DNA of 64,000 nucleotides from Paramecium sonneborni. Its lineage: Eukaryota > Ciliophora > Oligohymenophorea > Peniculida > Parameciidae. The translations under genes were made by a program, and so were the position numbers. The DNA lies in contig CAJJDN010000151.1 of assembly GCA_905182985.1 (NCBI GenBank), positions 68,766-132,765 of the forward strand, read 5' to 3'. Shown in pieces: positions 13,601-25,734 of this stretch (position 1 is its first letter; every line of letters begins with the position of its first letter). The notes under the pieces are model-generated. The model was not told where the DNA came from and searched no databases. It saw nothing but the letters and a program-made list of their open reading frames with translations.

Positions 13601-16600
13601 ATTAAATCATCTATTCTTGAATTTTTAATCAAATTAAATAACAAATTTTTATTAAATTTTGATATTGTTTCAATTTCTAAGTAGTTAATAAATTTATCTA
13701 AAGTACATATTTAGAGATCGGTGATTTCAAAATTTATATTAGTTGTTAATGCTAATAATTATTAAACCTAAGTATTAAATATGGAAATCTTTTCCATTTT
13801 AGGTTTGCCAATTAGAACAGAATTTTATCTAAAGAATATCTGTTCTGCCAATATTTATATTAGTTCATACTAACTTATTCTTTTTAAATTAATCAGATGT
13901 AGAAAATTTTTTTGACAATTGTTTGAAATAAGTTCATATAAAGGGAAGTTTTAATATGATATAATAAAATTTTAAAATCTATTGAAATACTCGATTACAT
14001 TAGAATTTTATTCATCAAAGAGAACTAAGTTGATCCAAAATTCTTATTTATTTTATAATTAATTATTAATAACTTATTCTTTAAGAGAAAGTTTATCCTT
14101 ATCTTTTTATATTTATTTATTCATCTAAAATTTAACTTTCATCCCATAAAATTACCAATCAAAAAATTATTCATACAAGTCTTTATCTAATGATTTTATT
14201 GAAACAGTTGTATTTAATTAATCTGAAATAAATGGAATAATATCTTAAATTCTATAGTTTATATATTTAGATGTATACCAAAGAGAATTTATATGGAAAA
14301 ACTATTCTCTATAATATTAATGTAGTTTAGAATTTTTATCCAAAAGGTTTTATATTAATAAGTTTGATCTAATAATTACAGTTTTTTCAATTATGAAAAA
14401 GTATAATTCATTATCCCTTTTGATTATCTCTTCTATGATAGCTCTAAAATCATAATAATTTTCATAATTTTCTTAATTATCATTGTCATCTATTAAATCT
14501 TGTAGTAAATTTTAGGTCTAATTTTTTAATGGAATAATAAGTTAATCTTATTAAGGCAACAATTTTTCTAAACCTTTCACTTAAATTTTATTTGAATTAT
14601 GATAATTTTAAAATTAAAATATTATTTTTATTTTTTTTCCTTTGAATAAATTTTTATCCAATCTATATAACAATAATGATAAAAATTTATTATATTATTC
14701 CTTATTAGTTTTAATTCTTAACAAATATTACAGATATAAATTGTCAGCCAAAACTTCATTTTCATAAGATCCGTAAACTTTATTTAATATGATTTCAGGA
14801 TTTTAAATAATTTAATCAGATACAGTATCAGATATAAGTAATTATGATGATTATAATTCAGAATAATTGAATAATTCTTGATAGATAAAAAGTAATCTTG
14901 ATATTTATTGGACTATGCTTTAATATTTTAAATAATCTTATGTTTATTAATATTAGATAGATTGAATTGAATTACAATAAGATTCTATTTAATTCTTAAA
15001 CTATTCAAATCTTTTAAATTTTAAAAGAGTATATAAAAGTGATGTTTTTATATTACCAATATCATAAGGAATATGACTTGAATAAAAAGTTAATTTATTT
15101 ACCCAAGAAAATTAATCAAATAAATTGTTTTTGATAATTTATTTAGCTAATTAAATATAATGTTAATAAAACTAAGTTAATAATAAGTATTCTTATTTTT
15201 AACTTTACTTTTCATTCTTGATTAGATTTCGTGATTTTCTAGTTGAAGCAACTTTTATAAAATAATTAATTTATAATTATTTATTTAGAATTTAGTCAGC
15301 TATTTAATAAATATCAGCTTCTAACTTTTCATAATCAAATGTCTTAATTAAAGAGCAACTTAAAAATTCCATAATATTTTGTTTAAGAATTTTCTAATAA
15401 TCTAAATAATAAACAAGAGGAATCTAATCTTAGTAAGCAGTATTTAAAAGTTCTATAGTTTTTTGATTATTCTTTAATACTTAAATTAATTTATTTATTA
15501 TTTCTATATCTTCCTTTTATAGATTTAGGTTCCTACATAAACAATGAATTAAGGTCAAGCCTTAATTAGTAACTATTTCTAAATTTTATTCAAGTTCTTT
15601 AGGATATTATTGAATATAATTCACAATCATTGATATAGGAGCCATTTGAATGAATATCCAAAATGGAGTTCTTCCATCTGAACTCTATTAATGATAATAT
15701 ATATTAGAATATTAAACAAATTATTCCCAATTATTTTTAATTGCTATTTCATGAAATATATTATAATTGAATATTTCTAATTCAATCTTTTTTAAATTAA
15801 TGACTGAACTAGTATCTTTTGTTATAATTTTAGGTACTTTTAATTATTTAAAAGCAAAAGTTTATTTCCATTTTCTATAATGGTTTAAAAACAAACCCCT
15901 AAATTATTAATTTAACAACTTTGCTATTTTTTTAAAAAGAAGTAAATGACTCAATTTTTTAAGATTGAAATAAGATATGCAATTTTAAGCATAGAGTATT
16001 GCATTTTTCATTCTATAAACTTTTGGATCACCAAATGAATTAAACACTTTTTTTAATTATTCAACTTATTTAACAGTATCTAAAAATTCAATACTTTTCT
16101 ATATTTTTTCTGCTTAAGTTTAAGGTCTAAATTTTCTTAACAATGAAAGAGCTAAATCAATCAATTCATAATTATCATCTGGAAATTTATGATTCATGCA
16201 TAATTCTGTAATTATTTCATAATCATCAATGTAAGTTAAGATTAATGTCAATATAGTTTCATCACTATCATTTCTTAAAAACATAGCTTTCATTATATTC
16301 AAATTTCCTTTCTAACATATTCTCTAATATAACAATCATTATTTACTTATATATCAGAAAACTTTAGAGAATTTAATAGTATTTAGTTAATCAATTCTTC
16401 AATTATGTTGTGATAACTTTCCTTAGCTTAAAAATATATTTTTTTCCTTTTTAACCCTAATTTTTTGTACACTTTTAAACTATCTGTAATTAATGGATAT
16501 TGAATAATATCATCAAAATCATAGTTCTTTGTAACTTGTTGTACTTAAGTTATCTAAATATTTTTCTTTTCAGAGGATTCAATTTCAATTTTTGTCTCAG

Positions 16601-16694
16601 TTTAGTGTATTTTGGTTTCTATTTTAGAATCATTAATTTTTTGTATAGTTTTTGGTACTACAACTGCAGATTTATTAGAGATTAAGCAACCCAT
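4624..16694 (-). CDS. Giant HECT-domain E3 ubiquitin ligase
   Basis: This is the largest gene in the window, about 12 kb and roughly 3,900 residues. The C-terminus is a clear HECT domain. About residue -400 from the end, near 5750, is the N-lobe signature (NEQGYDAGGLRKEFYSLIG). Near 5150 lies the LIPDG.N..V motif. The catalytic C-lobe carries TGTPTLPSNAKL and the active-site motif TRTCFNTIELPLY, whose Cys accepts ubiquitin from an E2. The protein ends 16 residues after FAEMK. The N-terminus starts MGCLISNKSAV, a possible myristoylation plus palmitoylation signal, then helical, ankyrin-like sequence (for example NQGLTLIHCLCRNLN near 15540). Introns of 20-30 nt recur (23 nt near 16330-16352; 29 nt near 5012-5040). 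The long middle is asparagine- and lysine-rich with no domain I can name. I sampled the frame in many places and found it coding throughout, but not every splice was checked, so a split into two genes is not excluded. Confidence 0.8.
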
Positions 16695-17752
16695 AAATTA
16701 TTGTAAAATATATTAATATATTACTTATATATTTTAGATATGATCAATGATTTTTTTAAATACACACAAACAAGATTAAATTATGAGTCAAGATTAATTT
16801 ATTGGAAATATTGACTAAGAGAAACTCTATATTTATCTTTAAAATCTAATAATAAAAATTTCATGCTAACAAATTCTGTTACAATTTTATTTTTAAAATA
16901 TTAATTTAGTTTTTAAATAGAATCAATTTAATAAACCTGTTTCATTTTTCTAATTAAAAGAATTATATTACTTGAACCAATCAAATTTTTTTCTATATAA
17001 CAAATTTTAAAAATAAATTAATGAAAGTTGGGTAATTTCATGTATTTATTTTTGAAATTGTGATAAATATGATTTTGTTAAATGCATTAATTTAAATTGA
17101 GAACTTTGAAATACTTTTGTTTTTAATTAATGAAATATATTAGATATATAATAGTTTTTTAATTTATTTTGTTTAACCTAATAGAATGAAAAAAACAAAT
17201 TTGATATGAGAAATTAAATAAACAACCAAATTTTAGAGATTTTGATATTTTTTGATATTTTTTTAATTGTTTTTCGAAGTAATTTGTTTGATTTTTGTGT
17301 TTTTTTTTTTGATATATTGAAAGTTTAGATTTAAGAATTTTAAATTTAAAGATTTTGATATTGATTAATAATTTATTGAAATAAGATATTAAGGAAGAGA
17401 TGAAAGATTTCTGATGATTTTTGAATATTGAAGATAATTGGTTATATAGATTATAAAAACTTTAAATAAAAATTATTACTTAAGTATTTAGATGTTTTGT
17501 GAAGAAGAACTAACTATGTTCGATAGAGTATTAAAATATATGGATTGGATAGTGGTTTAGATCTAATAAAAAGTATAATAAAATATATATGATAAGAAAA
17601 AGATGTTGGGAAAATAATTAAATAGAATGATTTTTGATAAAGAATGATGAAAAAAAAGAAAGAATAATTAATAAAAGAATTTTAATTAATAGAGATTTGA
17701 AAAAGAAAGAATTTATGAATTTGATTTTAAATTTTAAAATAAATTAAATTTA
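16695..17752. other. AT-rich intergenic region between divergent genes
   Basis: About 1 kb separates the start of the HECT gene (minus) from the start of valyl-tRNA synthetase (plus). It is extremely AT-rich with runs of A and T, and most of it has frequent TGA in all frames. One short open frame on the plus strand, 17492-17647 (51 codons, starting MFCEEELTMFDR), ends in two consecutive TGA codons that are in the same frame as the downstream synthetase. It may be a small gene, an unrecognised 5' exon or chance. Promoters for both flanking genes must lie here. Confidence 0.6.
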
Positions 17753-20700
17753 ATGCACGAATCTGAGGAGATGTTCACAAGATTGATATCAAGATTTGGA
17801 GTAAAAGTTTTAGAAAAGAAAAAAGAGAAGGAATTTTTGAAATATTTAGGTGGAAAAGGTGAATAGAAGCCAGTATAAATAGAAGGGGAAAAGAAAGATA
17901 AAGATTTGCCAGATTTAAGCAAATTAAGTAAATATATAAAAAAAGGAAAATAGGTAGTGAGGAAGTATTAAAATTAAAGAGAGATGCATCTAAGATGCCT
18001 GAATCATATTAACCAAAATATGTAGAAAGTTTTTGGTATAAATATTGGGAAGAGAAGAAATATTTCCATGTGAGTGCAGAGGAAGGTTTAAAGAATGATA
18101 AGAGATACATAATGGTATTACCACCACCAAAGTAAATAAAAAGTTAATTAAAAATAGTGTGACAGGATATTTACATTTGGGACATGGTTTAACATCAGCA
18201 ATAGAAGATTCATTAACAAGAATTCATAGATAGAGAGGATATGCAACATGTTATTTACCAGGAACAGATCATGCAGGAATAGCTACATAGACAGTGGTTG
18301 AGAAATCATTAGCAAAATAAGGATTAAATAAATGGGAGATGGGTAGAGAGTAATTTTTAGAGAAGGTTTGGGAATGGAAAGAAAAGTAATATATAAAAAT
18401 AATTATAAAAATAGACATGGCGCATAGATATTAGAATAATTGAGAAGAGTTGGTAGTTCATTAGATTGGGATAGATATCATTTTACAATGGATGAATAAT
18501 TAAAGAAGTAAATATTATATAAATATATAAATATAGAGCTGTAACAGAAGCATTTGTATTGTTATATGAGAAAGGATTAATATATAGAGCTACAAGATTA
18601 GTTAATTGGTCATGCTAATTAAAAACAGCAATATCAGATATTGAAGTTAATTATGAGGATATTAAAGCACCGACTAAATTATAAGTGCCAGGACATAAAG
18701 AACCAGTTGAGTTTGGATGGTTGACTCATTTTGCATATAAGGTTAAAGATTCTAATGAAGAATTAATCGTGGCTACAACACGTTTAGAAACTATGTTAGG
18801 AGATACAGCTGTTGCAGTTAATTCTAAAGACTAAAGATATTCACATTTAATAGGTAAGGAGTTGATACATCCTTTTTGTGATCGACTTATTAAAGTTATT
18901 GCAGATGATTAATTAGTTGATATGACATTTGGTACAGGTGCTGTTAAAGTTACACCTGCACACGATCCTAATGATTATGAATGTGGATTAAGAAATAAAT
19001 TAGAATTTATATCTATCTTCGATGAAGACGGTAAAATCAACTAATAAGGAGGTAAATATGCTGGAATGATGAGATTTGAATGTCGTCGTTAAATGGAAGA
19101 AGATATGAAATAATTAGGAATCTATAGAGATAAAAAACCTAATCAAATGAGATTAGGATTATGCTCAAGAAGTAAAGATGTTATTGAACCTATGATTAAA
19201 CCTTAATGGTATGTTAATTGCTAAAATATCAAATAAAGAATGATTGATGTTGTTAAAAATAAAGAACTTATTTTGATTCCATCTGACTATGAAAATGAAT
19301 GGTTTAGATGGATGGAAGGATTGAGAGATTGGTGTATAAGTAGATAAATATGGTGGGGTCATAGATGTCCTGCTTATTTAGTAAGTATCAATGGTAGTTA
19401 ACCTGATTCTAGTAATTAAGACAATTGGATTGTGGCTAGATCAGAAGAAGAAGCTTTACAAAAGGCTATTACAAAATATAATGTCCCTGCAGATTAAATA
19501 AAATTGTCATAAGATGAAGATGTGTTAGATACTTGGTTTTCTTCTGGATTATTCCCATTCTCAACATTTGGATGGCCTAATACAGAAGATCCAGATTTCA
19601 AAGCCTTTTTCCCTAATACTATTCTAGAAACTGGTTGGGATATCTTATTTTTCTGGGTTGCAAAGATGGTTTAGTTTTCTCTAGAATTCTTTGATAAAGT
19701 TCCATTCAAATATGTTTTCCTTCATCCTTTAATAAGAGATAAGGATGGAAAGAAGATGTCTAAGAGTCTTGGTAATGTTATTGATCCTCTTGAAATAATT
19801 GATGGAACTTCTTTAGATAATTTAATACAAAAAATAAAGGAAGGAAATTTATCTTAAGAAGAAGTTGAAAGGGCTATTGATTAAAAAAAAAAAGAATTTC
19901 CTAATGGAATTCCAGAATGTGGTGGAGATGCATTAAGATTTGGTTTATTAAGTTATTTGTAAAAGACTCCAAATATCAATATGGATGTGAAACATATAAT
20001 TGGATATAGACAATTTTGTAATAAGATTTGGAATAGTTGTAGATTTGCATTTCCTAAATTTTCTTAAGATATAAATTATGTGTAATTAGATTTCAATAAT
20101 TTATAATTAATCAATAAATGGATTTTAATAAAACTTAATCAAGCCATAACTGATGTAAATGCTGCATTTGATGATTATGAATTTGGTTAAGCAACATAAA
20201 GTTTCCATTAATTTTGGCTTTATGTTTTTTGTGATATTTATTTAGAAGGAATAAAAAATATTTTAAGTGATAAAAATGAAGATTAAAAAACAAAAGTAGA
20301 AACTCAAAATACTTTATTGACAATTTTAGATTAAGGTTTAAGATTACTTCATCCAATGATGCCTTATTTATCTGAAGAATTATGGTAGAAATTACCATTC
20401 TAAAAAGAAGATTCATTAATAATAGCTAAATATCCATAATCTAATCCTTAATGGATTAATAATGATGTGGAATAATAATTTGATTTAATATTAAATGTTT
20501 CAAAGAGAATAAGATAAATTATTAGTAAGAGTGAATTACCTCCAAATAAGAGACCTGATGTATTCACATTAAATTTGGTTGGAGATAAATCTTTAGATGA
20601 TGTAATTTAATAATAAACTGATATCATTTGTTTATTAGCCAGAATAAAATCAGTAATATATTTTTTAAGATATTATAGATTACATCGATTGCTTAAGAAA

Positions 20701-21002
20701 CTGAAGAACACAAATAATGTGGAGTTGATACTTTAGATGCAAAAATTAAGATTTTTGTTAATTTGAAAGATAACATTGATCTAAAAAAAGAAGTATATTT
20801 AATTTATAAATTTATTTAGAATGATAGATTAGTTAAGAAATTAAATGAATTGATTAAATTGATAGATGGACTTTAAGATAAAATGAATTAATTTAATGAG
20901 AAAACAAATGAAAATGCAAAGAAAGTACTTATAGAGAAAATGGAAAAATATTAATAAGAAAAGTTATTGACAGAATAATAAATTGAAAGTCTTAAAAAAT
21001 GA
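17753..21002 (+). CDS. VARS: Valyl-tRNA synthetase
   Basis: Attaches valine to tRNA-Val. The class I signature HLGHG follows PPPNVTGY, and the KMSKS signature appears as [16 protein letters not shown] near 19740-19785. Between them are the large editing insertion (with [15 protein letters not shown] and [17 protein letters not shown]), the valine-enzyme motifs [16 protein letters not shown] and [15 protein letters not shown]. The C-terminal tail is a charged coiled coil, as in eukaryotic and bacterial ValRS. Introns: about 17915-17940, 18132-18157 (inside the Asn codon of PPPN), after WKEK, before AVTEAF, and near 20652-20677. Removing these five (136 nt) leaves exactly 1,038 codons. A further 27-nt GTA...TAG segment near 20791-20817 is a multiple of three without stops and may also be an intron. 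The start is the first ATG after an in-frame TGA pair. Cytosolic or dual-targeted cannot be decided. Confidence 0.95.
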
Positions 21003-21020
21003 GATAATAAATAAAATAAT

Positions 21021-21649
21021 ATGATATTAATATTTGCAATTATCATAGTCATTTCAAATGCTGTAATAGATCCAATCACAATAGAAAATTGTAAATGGGG
21101 TCCAACATAATATAAATTGGGACATCAAAATGAATAGACAACAGAAAGTGTAGAATTCACTTATTTCACAATTTGTAAATCTTTGAATCATAAAATCGTC
21201 ATTGATTTTTTTAATGTGGATTCGTACAAATACTTATTAATATTAGATATATTGATGCTCCTTTAACAAATTGTAATGATCCTTTATTTTAGCATGACGT
21301 CGATGAAATTTTTATTGGAACTAAAACAGAATATTTAGAAATAGAAATATCACCAAATGGAGCTTTATTTTATGCCACAATTGGTAATCCTAATGGCAAT
21401 TGTTCTAATCTTATTACTACTTATAGATAATGTGATGAAATTAAATATTTTGCTGAATATGTTACACCAACTGCATGGAATGCTCATATTGAATTACCTA
21501 TTTCTATGTTTACATAACCTATTTATGCAAATTTCTATAGAGTAAACAAAATGAAAGATCATACAACACATTATATGAGTTATAATCCTATCAATGCATC
21601 ACCTGCTTGTTTCCATAGACCTGATAAATTTATTTAATTGATAGTGTGA
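21021..21649 (+). CDS. Small secreted protein, possible carbohydrate-binding fold
   Basis: Starts 18 nt after the stop of ValRS. The first 16 residues (MILIFAIIIVISNAVI) form a signal peptide. The mature part is about 185 residues with several cysteines and aromatic residues. One 23-nt intron (GTACAA...ATTAG, about 21223-21245) joins the frames, giving 202 codons in total. The central part, with segments such as EYLEIEISPNGALFYATI and TAWNAHIELPISMF, resembles the beta-sandwich core of family 9-like carbohydrate-binding or DOMON-type domains found in secreted ciliate proteins; this is a visual resemblance only. Likely lumenal or extracellular. Confidence 0.7.
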
Positions 21650-21687
21650 AATATATGTTCATTTATCAAATTAATATAATTAATATT

Positions 21688-22386
21688 ATGCAAGATTAAT
21701 TTCTTAACTCTATCTATTTGTCAGCAAATCAATTAGCAGATCTATTTAATAATACTTAACCTGAAATCAAATCTATAGATCAATCTAATACTCTCTCATC
21801 TATCCATTTAGATTCACCACCTTAATAAACACATGAATTTAGCTTCTCTGAATTACAATAAATCCATTCTACTCATTCTATTCCTGATAATCAAATTGAA
21901 ACTTCAAATCTTATTGTAACTAAAGATTAATATTTACAAATCATATCACAAATTGAATTTAATATCAAACTTAACTAATAATATCATTAATTACTTAAAG
22001 ACAATTAAGAACAATTACAAAAACGTAAATAACTTGAAGATCAAAATGCACAAATATTAGATTCCAATTTTCAAATTAAAAGAGAAATTTAAGAAATCAA
22101 ATAAAAATTGTTTATCTCTTAAAGTGCATTATTATTGCGCAAAGATAAATAAATCATTGAACTTAAAAATTAACTCAAAGAATTATAGCATCAAATATCC
22201 GATAAAAGAGATACTATTCAATCAACTAACCTTACTGAAAATAGTACTGTTGAATCAGAAAAATCTAATTCATAGTATTGCAATACAAGCAGATTGGTTC
22301 GAGTTGATTAAAGTTCCTCCTATCATTAATCAATCAAACCCTATAAAAATAGAAACAATTCATTAATTAAATTAATCAAGAATTGA
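21688..22386 (+). CDS. Small coiled-coil protein
   Basis: An intronless frame of 233 codons, from MQDQFLNSIYLS to TGA at 22384-22386. The N-terminal third is polar and Ser/Thr/Gln-rich. Residues about 85-170 are a long Gln/Lys/Glu/Leu heptad region (QLQKRKQLEDQNAQILDSN and following) typical of a parallel coiled coil. The tail is basic. It lies 38 nt after the secreted-protein gene on the same strand. No family recognised. Confidence 0.75.
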
Positions 22387-22659
22387 TTCTTTAAAAAGAT
22401 TTTGATTTTATAATTATTACATTATATTTTTCTGAACTCAATTCTTTTTAATATTTAATTATTATTATATTCTATATCCAAAATATTTTAGAAATCAATT
22501 TTTTAATATTATTTTTTATAAATAAAATTTTACTCTTTATAATAAAATAATATTTTTGCACCAAAAATCAATCTAAAATTCATTTAAAAAAACAAAATAG
22601 TAACAAAATATTGATATTTTAGTATTTATAAACAAAATATGTATTAAAATAAATGGAAA
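22387..22659. other. AT-rich noncoding spacer
   Basis: Short stretch downstream of the coiled-coil gene, dominated by A/T runs, with no convincing frame on either strand. It leads into the first copy of the 1,079-nt duplicated block. Confidence 0.5.
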
Positions 22660-23738
22660 TTACAACTAAAATAAATAAAAATTTGAGTTTTTTAAGAATT
22701 TTGGTTCAAAATTTTTTTAGTTTGAATAAATATAGTAAGAATTTTTTGATCAAATCAGATGAAAACTGTTAATTTATTTTTCATTTTATTAATCATGAAT
22801 GCACAAAAATATTTTAATGAAAAATGTCCTTTATAATATATATAATTAATTCAGAATTAAAGAACAAAAGTCTCTTTATAGTTTTTTTGGTGTCAAAAAA
22901 AAAAATTTAAACTATAATTCTTTTTTTTAATTAATTACCTTTTCAATAAAATTATTGAAATGGTTTGAAAAAATAATCTAGAAAAAATTTTCTGAAATTT
23001 GAATAGGCAAAATTAATAACAAACCAAAAAGAAAAAAAAAACTAATTTATATTTTATAAAATCTATATTTATTAAAGCATTTTCTAATTTAGTCTTATTT
23101 TCTTTTCGGCAATCTGAAGCAAAATGAGTCAAACAGATGTTTAATAATCGAGCTATTTCTTTATAATTAAAAATAGAAGTAATTTTTTGTATTCTTGCGT
23201 AATCTAATCTATTTAGAAAACTTCTGATTCTTCAATTATTTTAGATGTTTTAATTTCAGTCTAAGAGCTGTTCTAAATTTTTTTAAGTTGATTTGATTTT
23301 TTAATATGCAAATCATTTTATTCTATTATGAAAACTTTTCAGTATCATCAAAGCCTAAATTTAGCTCTAGAAATTCTCCTTCTAATTCTTGTGTTAATAA
23401 TCTTTATTTTCTTTTATAGAAAGATACCATAATCTTGTTAATAAAATAATAAGTTAACTTCATATCACTATAATTATTCTGAACTTTCAAATACTTTTTA
23501 AACTTATTGATTTTCTATGGAATCTTTAATGAAATAAATAATCACTTTATTTTTAATTTCCTTACACTTAATTAAGTAAGGCAGATTTTCTTTATAAAAT
23601 TATCTTTGTCTGAAAATTAAATTCTCTAGTTAGATGATAAACAAAAGAAAAAACTAAATACCAATTTTAATTTTGTACATTAGAAATGGCAATTCCTATA
23701 AGTCATTAACTTAACAAGAAGTTTAATAAACATTGTGC
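22660..23738. repeat. Direct repeat unit 1, left of N (assembly overlap A)
   Basis: This 1,079-nt stretch recurs at 23740-24818 with a constant offset of 1,080. Every line I compared matches base for base. The two copies are separated by one N at 23739. Identity over low-complexity AT-rich DNA with no divergence, abutting an N, points to two overlapping contig ends that were not merged rather than to a biological duplication. Confidence 0.95.
22793..23738 (-). CDS. Truncated copy of uncertain minus-strand ORF
   Basis: This is the part of the candidate minus-strand frame described at 23873-24867 that falls inside the first repeat copy; it is cut by the N. It is listed so that the reader does not take it for a second gene. 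It ends at the TGA complement at 22793-22795. Confidence 0.3.
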
Positions 23739-23739
23739 N
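23739..23739. other. Single-base gap (N)
   Basis: A lone N at the junction of two identical 1,079-nt copies; it marks a contig join in the assembly. Confidence 0.97.
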
Positions 23740-24818
23740 TTACAACTAAAATAAATAAAAATTTGAGTTTTTTAAGAATTTTGGTTCAAAATTTTTTTAG
23801 TTTGAATAAATATAGTAAGAATTTTTTGATCAAATCAGATGAAAACTGTTAATTTATTTTTCATTTTATTAATCATGAATGCACAAAAATATTTTAATGA
23901 AAAATGTCCTTTATAATATATATAATTAATTCAGAATTAAAGAACAAAAGTCTCTTTATAGTTTTTTTGGTGTCAAAAAAAAAAATTTAAACTATAATTC
24001 TTTTTTTTAATTAATTACCTTTTCAATAAAATTATTGAAATGGTTTGAAAAAATAATCTAGAAAAAATTTTCTGAAATTTGAATAGGCAAAATTAATAAC
24101 AAACCAAAAAGAAAAAAAAAACTAATTTATATTTTATAAAATCTATATTTATTAAAGCATTTTCTAATTTAGTCTTATTTTCTTTTCGGCAATCTGAAGC
24201 AAAATGAGTCAAACAGATGTTTAATAATCGAGCTATTTCTTTATAATTAAAAATAGAAGTAATTTTTTGTATTCTTGCGTAATCTAATCTATTTAGAAAA
24301 CTTCTGATTCTTCAATTATTTTAGATGTTTTAATTTCAGTCTAAGAGCTGTTCTAAATTTTTTTAAGTTGATTTGATTTTTTAATATGCAAATCATTTTA
24401 TTCTATTATGAAAACTTTTCAGTATCATCAAAGCCTAAATTTAGCTCTAGAAATTCTCCTTCTAATTCTTGTGTTAATAATCTTTATTTTCTTTTATAGA
24501 AAGATACCATAATCTTGTTAATAAAATAATAAGTTAACTTCATATCACTATAATTATTCTGAACTTTCAAATACTTTTTAAACTTATTGATTTTCTATGG
24601 AATCTTTAATGAAATAAATAATCACTTTATTTTTAATTTCCTTACACTTAATTAAGTAAGGCAGATTTTCTTTATAAAATTATCTTTGTCTGAAAATTAA
24701 ATTCTCTAGTTAGATGATAAACAAAAGAAAAAACTAAATACCAATTTTAATTTTGTACATTAGAAATGGCAATTCCTATAAGTCATTAACTTAACAAGAA
24801 GTTTAATAAACATTGTGC
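23740..24818. repeat. Direct repeat unit 1, right of N (assembly overlap A)
   Basis: Second copy of the block at 22660-23738. Unique sequence resumes at 24819. This copy, joined to downstream DNA, gives the intact context for the candidate minus-strand frame. Confidence 0.95.
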
Positions 24819-24867
24819 AAGGATGCAATTTTAATTGAAAAATCATATAATAGATCTTATTGCTCAT
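23873..24867 (-). CDS. Uncertain hypothetical protein
   Basis: On the minus strand an ATG at 24867 opens a TGA-free frame to about 24630. A different frame is then open for roughly 240 codons, down to the TGA complement at 23873. The second frame contains protein-like sequence rich in Lys, Leu, Glu and Phe (for example LLTQELEGEFLELNLGFDDT). No clean Paramecium-type intron joins the two frames, so this may be a gene with an unseen intron, a decayed gene or chance openness in AT-rich DNA. No family is recognised. Part of it is duplicated artefactually on the left side of the N. Confidence 0.3.
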
Positions 24868-25373
24868 TACTTGAAGAAATTTGCTTTCATTAACTTTTTT
24901 TTACAATAATATGGAAATTAAGAAAAATTAATTAAGAAGTGTTTTTTGAAAATAAAGAATGGCAATTTTAAGCTGAAATATTTTTAACATGATATCCTGT
25001 AAGTTATTTATTTTTGTAATAATAATAAGTTTATTTAAGAAAATCAGTTTTTGAATTAAATCTTAATTCATTACTATATATGTTATAATATATCCATTGT
25101 CATAATTATAACAGATTTCTTTTGATAAAATAAAATGTGTGATTTTCTGCATATATTACTTAATAATTTAAAGGGAATAAAAGTAAATAAATTAGACCTA
25201 TTTTACCTACTTTTACATTTATTAGAATTTTAATATAAAAGAATTACAAATAAAAAGAATAAAAATTGGATTTTAATATAAAATAAAATAAAAATATTGA
25301 TTATATATTTTTATAATAGACTATAAGATTTAATCAGAAATTCCTAACTAATTATTATAATACTGACTATGAG
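24868..25373. other. AT-rich noncoding spacer
   Basis: About 500 nt of AT-rich sequence with frequent stops; I see no gene or structured element. Confidence 0.5.
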
Positions 25374-25666
25374 ATGCCAGAATATACAGCATTACACCTT
25401 CCCTTCTTCGATTAAGGTAGAATAAATGAATATGTAACTATGGAATGTGAAGAATTAAACTCTATATGGGATCTAATAGAGACAGTATAAAACATACCAA
25501 AATAAATAAAAATAGTTGTAATTAGAATACCAAAGTACCTAGAATGGGATCTTGATAATAAACAAAAATAGAACATACAAGATGTAAAAACTTAAATAAA
25601 TTCAAATTAATCCAATAACAATAGCTAAAAAGAAAAATCCATGATAATGAATTCTCATATTTTTGA
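25374..25666 (+). CDS. Small hypothetical protein
   Basis: Begins MPEYTALHLPFFDQGRINEY and ends at TGA 25664-25666 if a 41-nt GTA...TAG intron (about 25588-25628) is removed, giving exactly 84 codons. Without the intron the frame would run into the next gene, which starts 68 nt later, so the spliced model is preferred. It is acidic in the first half and basic at the end. No family recognised. Confidence 0.5.
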
Positions 25667-25734
25667 ATTTATAGGAATAGAATAAAATTTATATTTTTAT
25701 TTATATATATAAAATAAATAAATTTATTTTTTAT

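Noticed and set aside
20135..20416. A minus-strand frame of 93 codons inside the valyl-tRNA synthetase gene
   Set aside because: Antisense shadow of the anticodon-binding region; the plus strand is unequivocally coding.
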